In this document: positions 17,656 to 25,930 of the stretch, piece after piece
Numbering within the stretch: the stretch's first letter is position 1
Layout of the letters: every line of letters begins with the position of its first letter
Assembly (NCBI GenBank): GCA_021531385.1
Contig: JAFBIR010000007.1
Span: forward strand, 111,402-175,401
DNA length: 64,000 nt
Source of the DNA: Parabacteroides distasonis
GTDB lineage: Bacteria; Bacteroidota; Bacteroidia; Bacteroidales; Tannerellaceae
Direction of reading: 5' to 3'
Program-made: the position numbers and the translations under genes
The notes under the pieces: model-generated
The model's database searches: none
Seen by the model: only the letters and a program-made list of their open reading frames with translations
Told to the model about the DNA's origin: nothing

Positions 17656-18906
17656 ATGAATTTACAACAATATAACTTTAGCGAGAACAACTTTGAACAG
17701 TGCATCAAGTGTACGGTCTGCACCGTCTATTGCCCGGTGATCCCGGTGAACCCCAAATATCCCGGTCCGAAGCAGGCGGGTCCGGACGGGGAACGTTTTC
17801 GCCTGAAGGCTTCCGACTATTTCGATCCCTCACTGAAGTATTGCCTCAACTGCAAGCGTTGCGAGGTGGCTTGTCCGAGCGGTGTCCGCATCGGCGACAT
17901 CATCCAGGCGGCTCGCATCAAATATAACCACGAGCGGCCGAAACTGCGTGACCGTATCTTGGCCAACACCGACTTCATGGGAAACATCGCTACCCGTGTG
18001 GCTCCGTTGGTCAACTTGACATTGGCGCTCCAGCCGGTTAAGTTGGCGTTGGATGGTGTCTTGGCGATTGACTATCGGCGTACCTTCCCTGCCTACGCTA
18101 CACGCACGTTTGAGCATTGGTACAAAGAGGAGCTGACAGCGGCCAGCCAAGAGGCGTTTACCCACCACGTCAGCTATTTCCATGGTTGCTACGTCAACTA
18201 CAACTATCCGCAGTTAGGCAAAGACTTGGTGAAGATACTCAATGCCATCGGCTATGGTGTGCATCTCTTGGATGATGAGCATTGCTGCGGTGTCGCTCTT
18301 ATCTCCAACGGCTTGATAGACAAGGCCCGTCGGCAGGGGACGAAGAACATCGCCTCCATCCGGCGCTCTATCGAAGAGGAGGATCGCACGGTGTTGGCCA
18401 CCTCTTCCACCTGTGCCTTCACCTTGCGCGATGAGTATCCGCATCTGTTAGGCATTCCCAATACCGACGTACGCGATCGGATTGAGTTGGCCTCTCGCTT
18501 CCTCTATCGCTTATTGGAGGAGAAGCAGATTGAGCTGGTCTTTAAGCCGGACTATCAGAAGCGGGTGGCTTATCATACCCCCTGCCACATGGAGAAGTTG
18601 GGGTGGGCCATCTATTCCACTTCGCTGCTGCGGATGATTCCTGGTGTGACCTTGCGAATGCTTCCTTCCAACTGTTGCGGCATTGCGGGTACGTACGGCT
18701 TCAAGCGGGAGAATTACCGTAGCTCTCAGCTCATTGGTGAGCCCCTCTTCCGAGCCATCAAGGAGGTCGCTCCCGACGTGGTAGCCACCGATTGCGAGAC
18801 CTGCAAGTGGCAGATCGAGATGTCCACCAAAGTCAAGGTCATGCACCCCATCTCCCTCTTGGCCGAGGCACTAGACGAAGAGGCGACACGGGCTAAGAAT
18901 CAATAA
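17656..18906 (+). CDS. glpC: Anaerobic glycerol-3-phosphate dehydrogenase subunit C
   Basis: 416 aa. Two [4Fe-4S] motifs lie near the N-terminus: C16-x2-C19-x2-C22-x3-C26 and C63-x2-C66-x2-C69-x3-C73. Two CCG domains follow (HGCYVNYN...CCGVALIS and HTPCHMEK...CCGIAGTYG). It is the membrane-associated electron-transfer subunit delivering electrons to menaquinone. It is the last gene of the cydAB-glpABC run; the composite repeat begins about 80 bp after its stop. Confidence 0.94.
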   Translation: MNLQQYNFSENNFEQCIKCTVCTVYCPVIPVNPKYPGPKQAGPDGERFRLKASDYFDPSLKYCLNCKRCEVACPSGVRIGDIIQAARIKYNHERPKLRDRILANTDFMGNIATRVAPLVNLTLALQPVKLALDGVLAIDYRRTFPAYATRTFEHWYKEELTAASQEAFTHHVSYFHGCYVNYNYPQLGKDLVKILNAIGYGVHLLDDEHCCGVALISNGLIDKARRQGTKNIASIRRSIEEEDRTVLATSSTCAFTLRDEYPHLLGIPNTDVRDRIELASRFLYRLLEEKQIELVFKPDYQKRVAYHTPCHMEKLGWAIYSTSLLRMIPGVTLRMLPSNCCGIAGTYGFKRENYRSSQLIGEPLFRAIKEVAPDVVATDCETCKWQIEMSTKVKVMHPISLLAEALDEEATRAKNQ

Positions 18907-18984
18907 GGTATGTGGCGAACGCCTTATTTAACAGGTGTGTTTACTGCTACCACTACTTTGCAGTTGATGGAGTCGCCCGATGCC

Positions 18985-19179
18985 CTCCTGCAGAGCCTGT
19001 CGTTCTCCCTGCTCTTAAACGAATTTTAAGCCTTCGGCGATGTCGCCAAAAAACCATCACGGAGGAAAAAAAATTACATCGTGAAGCGAAGGGTGCTCGC
19101 TCCACGAAGAAAAAAAATTTCCATCGTGATGTGATTTTTTCCGCTCCGTGACGTGATTTTTTTCCCATCGTGATGCGCC
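18985..19179. repeat. Composite repeat copy 1, block A
   Basis: About 195 bp almost identical to 62845-63039 with no net indel (constant offset 43860). Inside, CATCGTGA/TCACGGAG elements alternate with A or T runs, and CATCACGGAGG-A6 (from about 19050) can pair with T6-CCGCTCCGTGACG (about 19136-19154), giving a long folded structure. No credible gene is present. Confidence 0.9.
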
Positions 19180-19183
19180 TCGG

Positions 19184-19263
19184 GAGACGCGCCAATGGCA
19201 CGTCTCTACGGTCAATGCTAATGTCAGGCCCTGGTCATTAGTAATGACCAACGCTGAAGATTA
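19184..19263. repeat. Composite repeat copy 1, block B
   Basis: Begins with the near-palindrome GAGACGCGCC-A-ATGGCACGTCTC (19184-19206) and continues with GTCAATGCTAATGTC and CATTAGTAATGACC. It matches 63227-63329, where one internal GTCAATGCTAATGT segment is duplicated. Confidence 0.85.
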
Positions 19264-19315
19264 GTAATGTATAATCCTCCTTCTTGCGCGCACGCACGTA
19301 CATATATTATATATA

Positions 19316-19378
19316 TAACTCCTAACTCCTAATTTAATATAACTCCTCATTCCTAATTCCTCATTCCTAAATCTAATA
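19316..19378. repeat. Low-complexity CCTAA/TTCCT tract
   Basis: Iterated ACTCCTAA, TTCCTCA and TTCCTAA words between blocks B and C of the composite repeat. This is present only in copy 1. No gene is seen. Confidence 0.6.
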
Positions 19379-19386
19379 ATTGGTGC

Positions 19387-19751
19387 CGTGGAACATTCCG
19401 TGGAACATCGGGAAAAGGGGCGTGGAACATAGTGTTCCACGGAATTTCGTTGCGCAGTCGATTTTTGTTAACCGGTTGATAATCATTGTGGAACATAAAA
19501 TGGGGTTCCGTGGAACATTTGTGGAACACTGCTCAACAAAAAGGTATGTAGAATATAATGACGCAATAGGGGCTAAAACCGCCTTTTTTCGCGCATTTTA
19601 GGAAGCATTGCGCAAAATGTTCCACGGGGAACGATCCTCGTAAACGCTTGATAATCTGTTTTGTCTGGGAATTGGGGAAGGAGCGGGCTGCTCAACAAAA
19701 AGGTTCCTTACTTTTGAGCACAAAGGTACGCGTATTTTCCTAATCACCAAG
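19387..19751. repeat. Composite repeat copy 1, block C, with phased GTGGAACAT boxes and a parS-like palindrome
   Basis: 365 bp aligned to 63636-64000 at a constant offset of 44249. It has GTGGAACAT at 19388, 19400, 19422, 19488 and 19510, GTGGAACAC at 19521 and an opposed GTGTTCCAC at 19432. Box spacings are near multiples of 11 bp. The palindrome TGTTCCACGGGGAACG is at 19618-19633. TGCTCAACAAAA words occur at about 19529 and 19689. Confidence 0.9.
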
Positions 19752-20183
19752 GGTTGCTCCAAGAAAAAGATGCCTGTCCCCATTTTTCTGAACAAGGCGG
19801 TTGGTTTGCGCAACGAAAATGCCACTTTTTTGCATGACTTCTCTGCAGCGTATTTGTACATCATTCGCAAATCCCTCACTATCTGTGTCTTTGCGGGCTT
19901 GACCCGCAATCTCATCCTCCGATTGCGCAACGAAACAGTATGTCCTGACTGCTCAACAAAAGTGCCAGATAGGCTGAGATGCCGGGTCAAGTCCGGCAGG
20001 ACATGAGGGTCAAAAATTCCCCCTATTGTTCCACGGTGACTGCTCAACGAAAGTGAACGTTTTCGTGGAGCAGTCGGAAAAGGGGGAACACCCCATTATT
20101 TCCACCTCCCTCCAGGGCTTCCTTCCTTCGATCAAAGAATAGTTATTTATAACATATTATTAATCTATTAAATTATTTATTGT
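19752..20183. other. Gene-free region with hairpins and degenerate TGYKCMACRRAA words
   Basis: No supported gene lies here. There are hairpins TGCGGGC-TTG-ACCCGCA (about 19892-19908) and GCCGG-GTCAAGT-CCGGC (19981-19997), an outer pair ATGTCCTG/CAGGACAT (19940-19947 with 19997-20004), and repeated words TGCGCAACGAAA, TGCTCAACAAAA, TGCTCAACGAAA and TGTTCCACGG. The last 60 bp are A/T-rich and hold the promoter region of the next gene, though I could not fix a clear -7 box. Confidence 0.6.
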
Positions 20184-23100
20184 ATGAACAAAAAGTTATT
20201 TACACTGGCTGCTGGCCTTTTATTAGGTACAGCATTTACGGTAAATGCAGCTGATGTGACTACTTCTCAGGTAACATCTACTGCACCGTTGAAATCAAGT
20301 TCTTATTATTATTTGCAGGTTGGTACCAAATTCATGGGAGCAAATAACGCAGTAACAGATTATACGAGCTTGGAAACAGCTGATGCGGTGAACGAGACTA
20401 AACGAAATTACTATTTGTGGAACATTTCAGTAACTTCTCGTAATGGAAAAGATTATGTGGTTCTGACAAACAAGGGTACCGGAAAAGTATTGGGATTTAA
20501 AGAGGCTTCCGGAACTATTTCACTGCCTACTAATAAAAATGAAGTTGTGGTGACTGAGTTGTTGTGGAAAGCTATTGAGAATGGGGACAGCGGTAAGGCT
20601 TATGATGGAAAGACAGATGTGCCGACAGGTGGTAACAAGGTTTCGAATGAGTATAAAGGATCAGAAGGTGGTGAGCTGAAGATAGAAGGGAAGGAGCTCA
20701 CGAAAGATTTGACATTTACTGATTCAGGTGATAAAGTGAAAGTTTATCAGGAGGCAGAGATTAGTATGCATTCTGGAAAGTTAAATGAGTTGCTTGGTGA
20801 TGGCTTTACATTTAACTTCCCTACAGCCGATCCGCAGCCTGAAGAAAACATTTTTGCTAGAAAGATTGTGGCTGTGGAGTTGCCAAAAGATGCAAAAAAT
20901 ATTACTCTTGTGGAAAATGGTGATCCGGTTGCAGTACTGAATGATGCAAACCAAAAATTGAACACGACGGAGGATGCAGTTTATTTCGTTGTAGAAGCGG
21001 AAGATGGTGCTATTTTGAAGGATTATACAACCGGAAAGTATTATTTTGCAAATAGGAAGGCTTATTTTGAAGATGCTAAATTTATTGCTGTAGAACCAAT
21101 CGCTAACTATAATATCAATGGTTTTGTTGGCGCTCAGGGTGCAAAATTCCAGGTAATTTCTGGTGCAGATTTGAAAACTGCGGCCGCTAAGGCTGTAACG
21201 CATGTTGATAATGCTAAGTTTACTGTGAAGGAAGTGGATCCGTTGAACAACAAGGGTGCTTATCAGATTAAGGTAACTCCTTATACGGCAGCCGATAGTA
21301 AGACGGATGTTGCCAAGCAGACTGCAGCTTATGTCTCTGCATTTACAACAATGGGTGCGACTTACGTGACTCTTTGCGCGGATGGCCAAAATAACGCTAT
21401 CCAGCTGGCTCAGTTGAAGGGTGGTAATCTTGTTGTCGCAAAGGATTTCTTGAAGAAAGATGGTCCTTCTGTTTTCAACATCCAGTTTACAAGCGGTGAA
21501 GAGGACGCTAAGAAAGTGGACACTTACTCTGAGTATGGCAAGTACTTGGGATTGTATTCTAAGAATGGAGGGGCTTATAGTTATTTGGCTCAAGGTCCTG
21601 ATTTCGTTGATTTAACAGTTCCTCAGAACCAGTGGATTGTTACAGGGGTAGAGAATGATGTGATTACATTCACAAACCGTGAAAATGATGGTAAGTCTAT
21701 TGCTTTGGAGTTGCGTAAGACCAGTAAAGAGAATGTATATGACGTACGTTCATTGACATCGACCACATTCGATTATGCTTACGTGGATAAAGACGGTAAA
21801 TATCAAGTTGCACCAACTCCTCTTGATTTCCAAAATGGAAAAATGCAGGTTAAATTGACTCCAGCCACTATTGTGCCGACAGCAGGTTATGTGGATTTGA
21901 CCGAGGAAGATTTGGCTAATCCGGTTCAGATGAATTTTTCTGTGGGCACTGCTTTGGTGAGCAAAGAGATATTCATGACTGCTAATGTTGACGCGGCTCC
22001 TGCTAAATCTGTTGGTTTGACAGAAGATGAGGATGATGCAGCATGGTGGGATATTGTTAAATTCAAAGCTTCTGCTGATTCAATTCATGGAAAGACAAAG
22101 TATGTTTACTTGAAGGATGAGAAAGTAACAGAGATTGAAGAAGCAATTGAGGATAAGTCTCTTACAACTTATGCATTTAAGTTGCATGGTGAGGATGCTT
22201 ATTTGAGTGCGAATATCGGTGGTACTTCTTTCGAATTGGAGAAAACTAAGAAACAGTCAGAGGCTTCTCGTTTCTTGATCAAGGAGAATAAGGATGGCTC
22301 TTTGTATTTAATCGATGTAACAGCAATCTTGGCAGCGTCTAATTCTTATAGTGATTTTATTAAGAATAATACTAAAGCTATTTCATTGACGACTGCCGGA
22401 GCACCTGCTTATGGTAACGTTTATATTTATGAGCATGCGGGCGAGAAGAGTGTTGCGTTGAATCTGGAGTCTGTCGTGGAGGTATCAACCTCTTTGGAAG
22501 CTGAGCCGCGTCACGCAAGCTTCCAGTCTGTAAACGGTGGCTTCTTGGGTATGGATGAGAACAACAATGCAATCATCGCTGCTACACAGGATGAGACTAA
22601 GGCGTTGACCTTCTGGTTGGATACTACGGATGTGAAGGAGTTGACAAACAACTTCTATATCTCTCAGGCTGTAGCTTCTGAGCCAGAGGTAGAGACGAAG
22701 GCTGCTAATGCTAAGCCGCGCATGTTCTTGTTCAACCCGGCGGACTCTGTTGCTTATTATGATGAGGGTACGGCCAGCACGACAACGGATTATAACTATC
22801 TGTTGAGTAATAAGGCAACTACGAAGGCCATGTTTAAGGCTGCTACGTTGATCAATAAGGATTCTATCAACACGATCATCAAGGATAAAGAGGTAGGTTT
22901 GAACAAGGATAATGGTTTGAATCGCTTCAAGTTCCAGATCGTTGAGGCCAATGAGGATGGTGATGAGTATGCTATTAAGTCTGGTGACAAATACTTGGTC
23001 AGCATCAATGGCAAGATTGGTTTCGGTGCTGCCGCTGACGCTTTGATCGTTTCTCTTGGTGAGGGTGACGCTACGGCTAACGAGGCAATCGAGGCTGAGA

Positions 23101-23297
23101 CAGGTGTTCAGGTAATCGGTGGCCAGGGCGCTGTGACTGTACAGGGTGCTGCTGGTAAGGTGATTACCGTAGCTAACATCTTGGGTCAGACGATCGCTAA
23201 CCAGGTAGCTGCTTCTGACAACGTAACGATCGCTGCTCCGGCAGGTATCGTAGTAGTTGCTGTTGAGGGCGAGGCTACTAAGGTAGTGGTTAAGTAA
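20184..23297 (+). CDS. Large secreted protein with DUF6383/T9SS-like C-terminal domain
   Basis: 1037 aa. A signal peptide (MNKKLFTLAAGLLLGTAFTVNA) is followed by many beta-rich segments of the type YYLWNIS / YLQVGTKFMG that recur along the chain. The C-terminal 80 residues (GVQVIGGQGAVTVQGAAGK, ILGQTI, APAGIVVVAV, ending KVVVK) resemble DUF6383 and end like type-A type IX secretion sorting domains (GQ, P-x-G, terminal K-x-x-x-K). It is likely a cell-surface or S-layer-type protein. Up to about 22450 the gene is A/T-rich with different codon use; the rest is richer in G+C like its neighbours. The function is unknown. Confidence 0.7.
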   Translation: MNKKLFTLAAGLLLGTAFTVNAADVTTSQVTSTAPLKSSSYYYLQVGTKFMGANNAVTDYTSLETADAVNETKRNYYLWNISVTSRNGKDYVVLTNKGTGKVLGFKEASGTISLPTNKNEVVVTELLWKAIENGDSGKAYDGKTDVPTGGNKVSNEYKGSEGGELKIEGKELTKDLTFTDSGDKVKVYQEAEISMHSGKLNELLGDGFTFNFPTADPQPEENIFARKIVAVELPKDAKNITLVENGDPVAVLNDANQKLNTTEDAVYFVVEAEDGAILKDYTTGKYYFANRKAYFEDAKFIAVEPIANYNINGFVGAQGAKFQVISGADLKTAAAKAVTHVDNAKFTVKEVDPLNNKGAYQIKVTPYTAADSKTDVAKQTAAYVSAFTTMGATYVTLCADGQNNAIQLAQLKGGNLVVAKDFLKKDGPSVFNIQFTSGEEDAKKVDTYSEYGKYLGLYSKNGGAYSYLAQGPDFVDLTVPQNQWIVTGVENDVITFTNRENDGKSIALELRKTSKENVYDVRSLTSTTFDYAYVDKDGKYQVAPTPLDFQNGKMQVKLTPATIVPTAGYVDLTEEDLANPVQMNFSVGTALVSKEIFMTANVDAAPAKSVGLTEDEDDAAWWDIVKFKASADSIHGKTKYVYLKDEKVTEIEEAIEDKSLTTYAFKLHGEDAYLSANIGGTSFELEKTKKQSEASRFLIKENKDGSLYLIDVTAILAASNSYSDFIKNNTKAISLTTAGAPAYGNVYIYEHAGEKSVALNLESVVEVSTSLEAEPRHASFQSVNGGFLGMDENNNAIIAATQDETKALTFWLDTTDVKELTNNFYISQAVASEPEVETKAANAKPRMFLFNPADSVAYYDEGTASTTTDYNYLLSNKATTKAMFKAATLINKDSINTIIKDKEVGLNKDNGLNRFKFQIVEANEDGDEYAIKSGDKYLVSINGKIGFGAAADALIVSLGEGDATANEAIEAETGVQVIGGQGAVTVQGAAGKVITVANILGQTIANQVAASDNVTIAAPAGIVVVAVEGEATKVVVK

Positions 23298-23333
23298 AAA
23301 GAACAAACGAATTTTATTCATAATAAGTAATAT

Positions 23334-23447
23334 CCCTGTGCGGCCCATCGGGCCAAGTAACCCGCGAGGGTGAACAGGCAGGGTAATAGAAAATTAATAA
23401 TAAAAAGTTCTTAGTGCGGAGTAGCCTCGTGAGGGGCGAAAGGCAGT
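23334..23447 (+). ncRNA. Structured 3'-UTR element with two related motifs
   Basis: The first motif (23334-23383) can fold as a three-way junction: CCCTG/CAGGG closes hairpins GGCCC-ATC-GGGCC (23342-23354) and ACCC-GCGA-GGGT (23360-23371, a GNRA tetraloop). A second, related motif (about 23414-23446) repeats GTGCGG, AGTA, a C-rich/G-rich hairpin and AGGCAG. It lies between the stop of the 1037-aa gene and its terminator. I recognise no known RNA family. Confidence 0.35.
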
Positions 23448-23458
23448 CACAAAAAAGG

Positions 23459-23495
23459 AGCCGTCGGGATGAAACAAGCCTGACGGCTTTTTTTG
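23459..23495 (+). terminator. Rho-independent terminator after the 1037-aa gene
   Basis: AGCCGTCGGG (23459-23468) pairs with CCTGACGGCT (23479-23488), with one G-T pair, followed by seven T. A-rich sequence on the left arm may let it work in both directions. Confidence 0.85.
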
Positions 23496-23537
23496 TCTAT
23501 TTCGCCAACGATACGCCGTGCGGCGTTTCGAATGCAT

Positions 23538-23573
23538 AAAAAAAGAGCGGTGCTCACGATCTGAGTACCGCTC
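23538..23573 (-). terminator. Rho-independent terminator of typA
   Basis: A 12-bp stem GAGCGGTGCTCA (23545-23556) with 23562-23573, loop CGATC. On the minus strand it is followed by a run of seven T (23538-23544). It lies 30 bp past the typA stop. Confidence 0.88.
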
Positions 23574-23602
23574 CACTTATGGGATGGAAGCAAAGGCTTC
23601 CG

Positions 23603-25402
23603 TTAGTTTCTCGCTTGACGCTTGCGCTCCAACTCATCCAAGATGATCTTACGCATACGCATGCTGTTAGGCGTAATCTCTACATACTCATCGGCTTTGA
23701 TATACTCCAACGCATCCTCCAAGCTGAAGACAACAGGAGGAGCCAAAGAGACCTTCTCATCTGATCCGGAAGCACGCATATTGGTCAGCTTCTTCGACTT
23801 CGTCACGTTCACCACCAAATCGTTGTCTTTCGTATGCTCGCCTACGACCTGACCGGCATAGACCTCCTCGCCCGGAGCGATGAAGAAACGACCGCGAGAC
23901 TGCAGGTTATTCAAGGCATAGGCAAAGGCCTGGCCTGTCTCCATCGCGATGATTGAACCATTCAAACGACGCTCGATATCACCCTTCCAAGGTTGATACT
24001 CCAAGAAACGGTGTGCCATGATCGCCTCACCGGCGGAAGCCGTCAACACCGCATTGTTCAAACCGATAATACCGCGGGAAGGAATGTTAAACTCCAAGTG
24101 CATACGGCCATTCTTGCTCTCCATCATGGTCATCTCGCCCTTGCGACGGGTCACCATATCAATGATGCGGCTGGAGCACTCCTCCGGCAGGTTGACCGTC
24201 AACTGCTCAATCGGCTCACATTTCTCTCCATCAATCTCCTTGATGATGACCTGTGGCTGACCTACCTGCAATTCATACCCCTCACGGCGCATCGTCTCGA
24301 TCAAGACAGACAAGTGCAACACGCCACGGCCATAAACCAACCAAGAATCGGCAGAGTCGGTCGGCAAAACACGCAACGCCAAGTTCTTGTCTAACTCCTT
24401 CATCAAGCGGTCGTGGATGTGACGGGAGGTCACATATTTACCATCCTTGCCAAAGAAGGGGGAGTTATTGATGGTAAAGAGCATAGACATGGTCGGCTCA
24501 TCGATGGCGATTGTCGGCAGGGCTTCCGGCTCATTGGCATCGGCGATGGTCTCGCCAATCTCAAAGCCTTCCACACCAATCACGGCACAGATATCACCCG
24601 ATTGGACAGACTCGACCTTCGTGCGTCCCAAGCCCTCGAACACGTCCAACTCCTTGATCTTCGATTTCACCATCGAGCCGTCACGCTTGCAGAGCATGAT
24701 GTCCTGCCCCTCGCGCAACTCGCCACGGTGCACACGGCCCACAGCGATACGACCTACATATTTCGAATAATCCAATGACGTAATCAGCATCTGTGAAGCA
24801 CCCTCCAATACCTGTGGCTCAGGGATATACTCGATAATCGCATCGAGCAAAGCGGTAATGTCGGTGGTCGGCTTCTGCCAATCCTCAGACATCCAACCCT
24901 GCTTAGCCGAACCATAGATCGTCGGGAAATCAAGCTGCTCCTCCGTTGCGTCCAAGCTGAACATCAGGTCGAACACCATTTCCTGCACCTCAGAAGGACG
25001 GCAGTTCGGCTTATCCACCTTGTTGATCACCACGATCGGCTTCAAGCCGATCTGGATGGCTTTCTGCAATACGAACCGGGTTTGCGGCATCGGCCCCTCA
25101 AAGGCATCTACCAACAGCAAACATCCGTCTGCCATGTTTAAGACACGCTCCACCTCGCCACCGAAATCGGCGTGCCCCGGTGTATCAATAATATTGATCT
25201 TATACCCTTTATAATTAATGGACACATTCTTGGCCAGGATCGTGATCCCTCGTTCCCGCTCCAGGTCATTGTTATCCAAGAACTGGTCGGGTTCCGCTTG
25301 TCCCTCGCGGAAAAGTTTACCGGCTAATAACATCTTATCCACGAGCGTCGTCTTGCCGTGGTCAACGTGCGCGATAATCGCGATGTTTCTTATCTTCTGC
25401 AT
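23603..25402 (-). CDS. typA: Ribosome-associated GTPase TypA/BipA
   Basis: 599 aa. Translational GTPase with G1 AHVDHGKT (11-18), G3 DTPGHADFGGE and G4 VINKVDKP, then EF-G-like domains and the TypA-specific C-terminal region. It helps 50S assembly and translation under stress and cold. It is a single-gene unit with its own promoter and a strong terminator. The length is normal for the family. Confidence 0.96.
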   Translation of the reverse strand: MQKIRNIAIIAHVDHGKTTLVDKMLLAGKLFREGQAEPDQFLDNNDLERERGITILAKNVSINYKGYKINIIDTPGHADFGGEVERVLNMADGCLLLVDAFEGPMPQTRFVLQKAIQIGLKPIVVINKVDKPNCRPSEVQEMVFDLMFSLDATEEQLDFPTIYGSAKQGWMSEDWQKPTTDITALLDAIIEYIPEPQVLEGASQMLITSLDYSKYVGRIAVGRVHRGELREGQDIMLCKRDGSMVKSKIKELDVFEGLGRTKVESVQSGDICAVIGVEGFEIGETIADANEPEALPTIAIDEPTMSMLFTINNSPFFGKDGKYVTSRHIHDRLMKELDKNLALRVLPTDSADSWLVYGRGVLHLSVLIETMRREGYELQVGQPQVIIKEIDGEKCEPIEQLTVNLPEECSSRIIDMVTRRKGEMTMMESKNGRMHLEFNIPSRGIIGLNNAVLTASAGEAIMAHRFLEYQPWKGDIERRLNGSIIAMETGQAFAYALNNLQSRGRFFIAPGEEVYAGQVVGEHTKDNDLVVNVTKSKKLTNMRASGSDEKVSLAPPVVFSLEDALEYIKADEYVEITPNSMRMRKIILDELERKRQARN

Positions 25403-25423
25403 CTAAGACTAATTTATTGGGCG

Positions 25424-25431
25424 CAAAATTA
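25424..25431 (-). promoter_or_regulatory. -7 box of typA
   Basis: The minus strand reads TAATTTTG, a perfect TAnnTTTG, 21 bp before the typA ATG. The -33 element is not convincing. Confidence 0.5.
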
Positions 25432-25504
25432 CAAATAAAGTTAGAAAAATGGTGATACAATGGCGTTAAAACGGAACAATGCGCAGAAAAAAGCAACCAA
25501 AATC

Positions 25505-25535
25505 ATTGCTAATCCGAAAGGAATGGCTACCTTTG
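25505..25535 (+). promoter_or_regulatory. rpsO promoter
   Basis: ATTG (25505-25508), 19-nt spacer, then TACCTTTG (25528-25535), a perfect -7 box, leaving a leader of about 40 nt before the rpsO ATG. Confidence 0.65.
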
Positions 25536-25582
25536 CAGCCGCTTAGATAACATAGTATTCATTTATTAAAGTAACAAGAACC

Positions 25583-25852
25583 ATGTATTTGGATTCAGCA
25601 AAGAAAAAGGAATTATTTGAGAAGTATGGCAAATCAGTGACTGACACCGGTTCACCTGAGAGCCAGATTGCGTTGTTCACCGTTCGTATCGCTCACTTGA
25701 CTGAGCACTTGAAAAAGAACCACAAGGACTTCGCTACAGAGCGTGCATTGAAGATGTTGGTAGGTAAGCGTCGTCGTATGTTGGATTATCTGATCCGTGT
25801 TGACATCGAGCGTTATCGTTCTATCATCAAAGAGTTGGGTATCAGAAAGTAA
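25583..25852 (+). CDS. rpsO: 30S ribosomal protein S15
   Basis: 89 aa, exactly the normal size. The conserved S15 pattern is present: DTGSPESQIALFT, RIAHLTEHLKKNHKDF, and LLVGKRRRMLDYL-like (LVGKRRRMLDYLIRVDIERY). It binds 16S rRNA in the central domain of the small subunit and bridges to 50S. It is monocistronic, with a promoter and a terminator immediately on either side. Confidence 0.98.
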   Translation: MYLDSAKKKELFEKYGKSVTDTGSPESQIALFTVRIAHLTEHLKKNHKDFATERALKMLVGKRRRMLDYLIRVDIERYRSIIKELGIRK

Positions 25853-25871
25853 ATATTATCCAAGTATAACT

Positions 25872-25914
25872 AAAAGCCGGGAGACTCCCTCAAGGAATCA
25901 TCCGGCTTTTTTAT
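25872..25914 (+). terminator. Terminator of rpsO, probably bidirectional
   Basis: AAAAGCCGG (25872-25880) pairs with CCGGCTTTT (25902-25910), with further inner pairing and six T. Read from the other side it can also end the convergent methyltransferase gene. Confidence 0.88.
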
Positions 25915-25930
25915 TGCCATATCTTTGCGC

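Noticed and set aside
19387..19751. DnaA-box cluster and replication origin
   Set aside because: GTGGAACA resembles TGTGGATAA only in part (two mismatches); no AT-rich unwinding region or dnaA/dnaN gene is nearby. The parS-like reading fits better.
19598..20047. 149-aa minus-strand frame in the repeat region
   Set aside because: Built from degenerate repeated words such as V-E-Q and V-P-R; it overlaps the parS-like palindrome and shows no domain or start context.
18907..20183. Insertion sequence or integron
   Set aside because: No transposase, no terminal inverted repeats with target duplication and no integrase; the duplicated blocks are non-coding.
20781..21593. 270-aa antisense frame within the 1037-aa gene
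   Set aside because: It lies opposite a well supported secreted protein and has no domain; A/T-rich coding DNA often leaves such frames.
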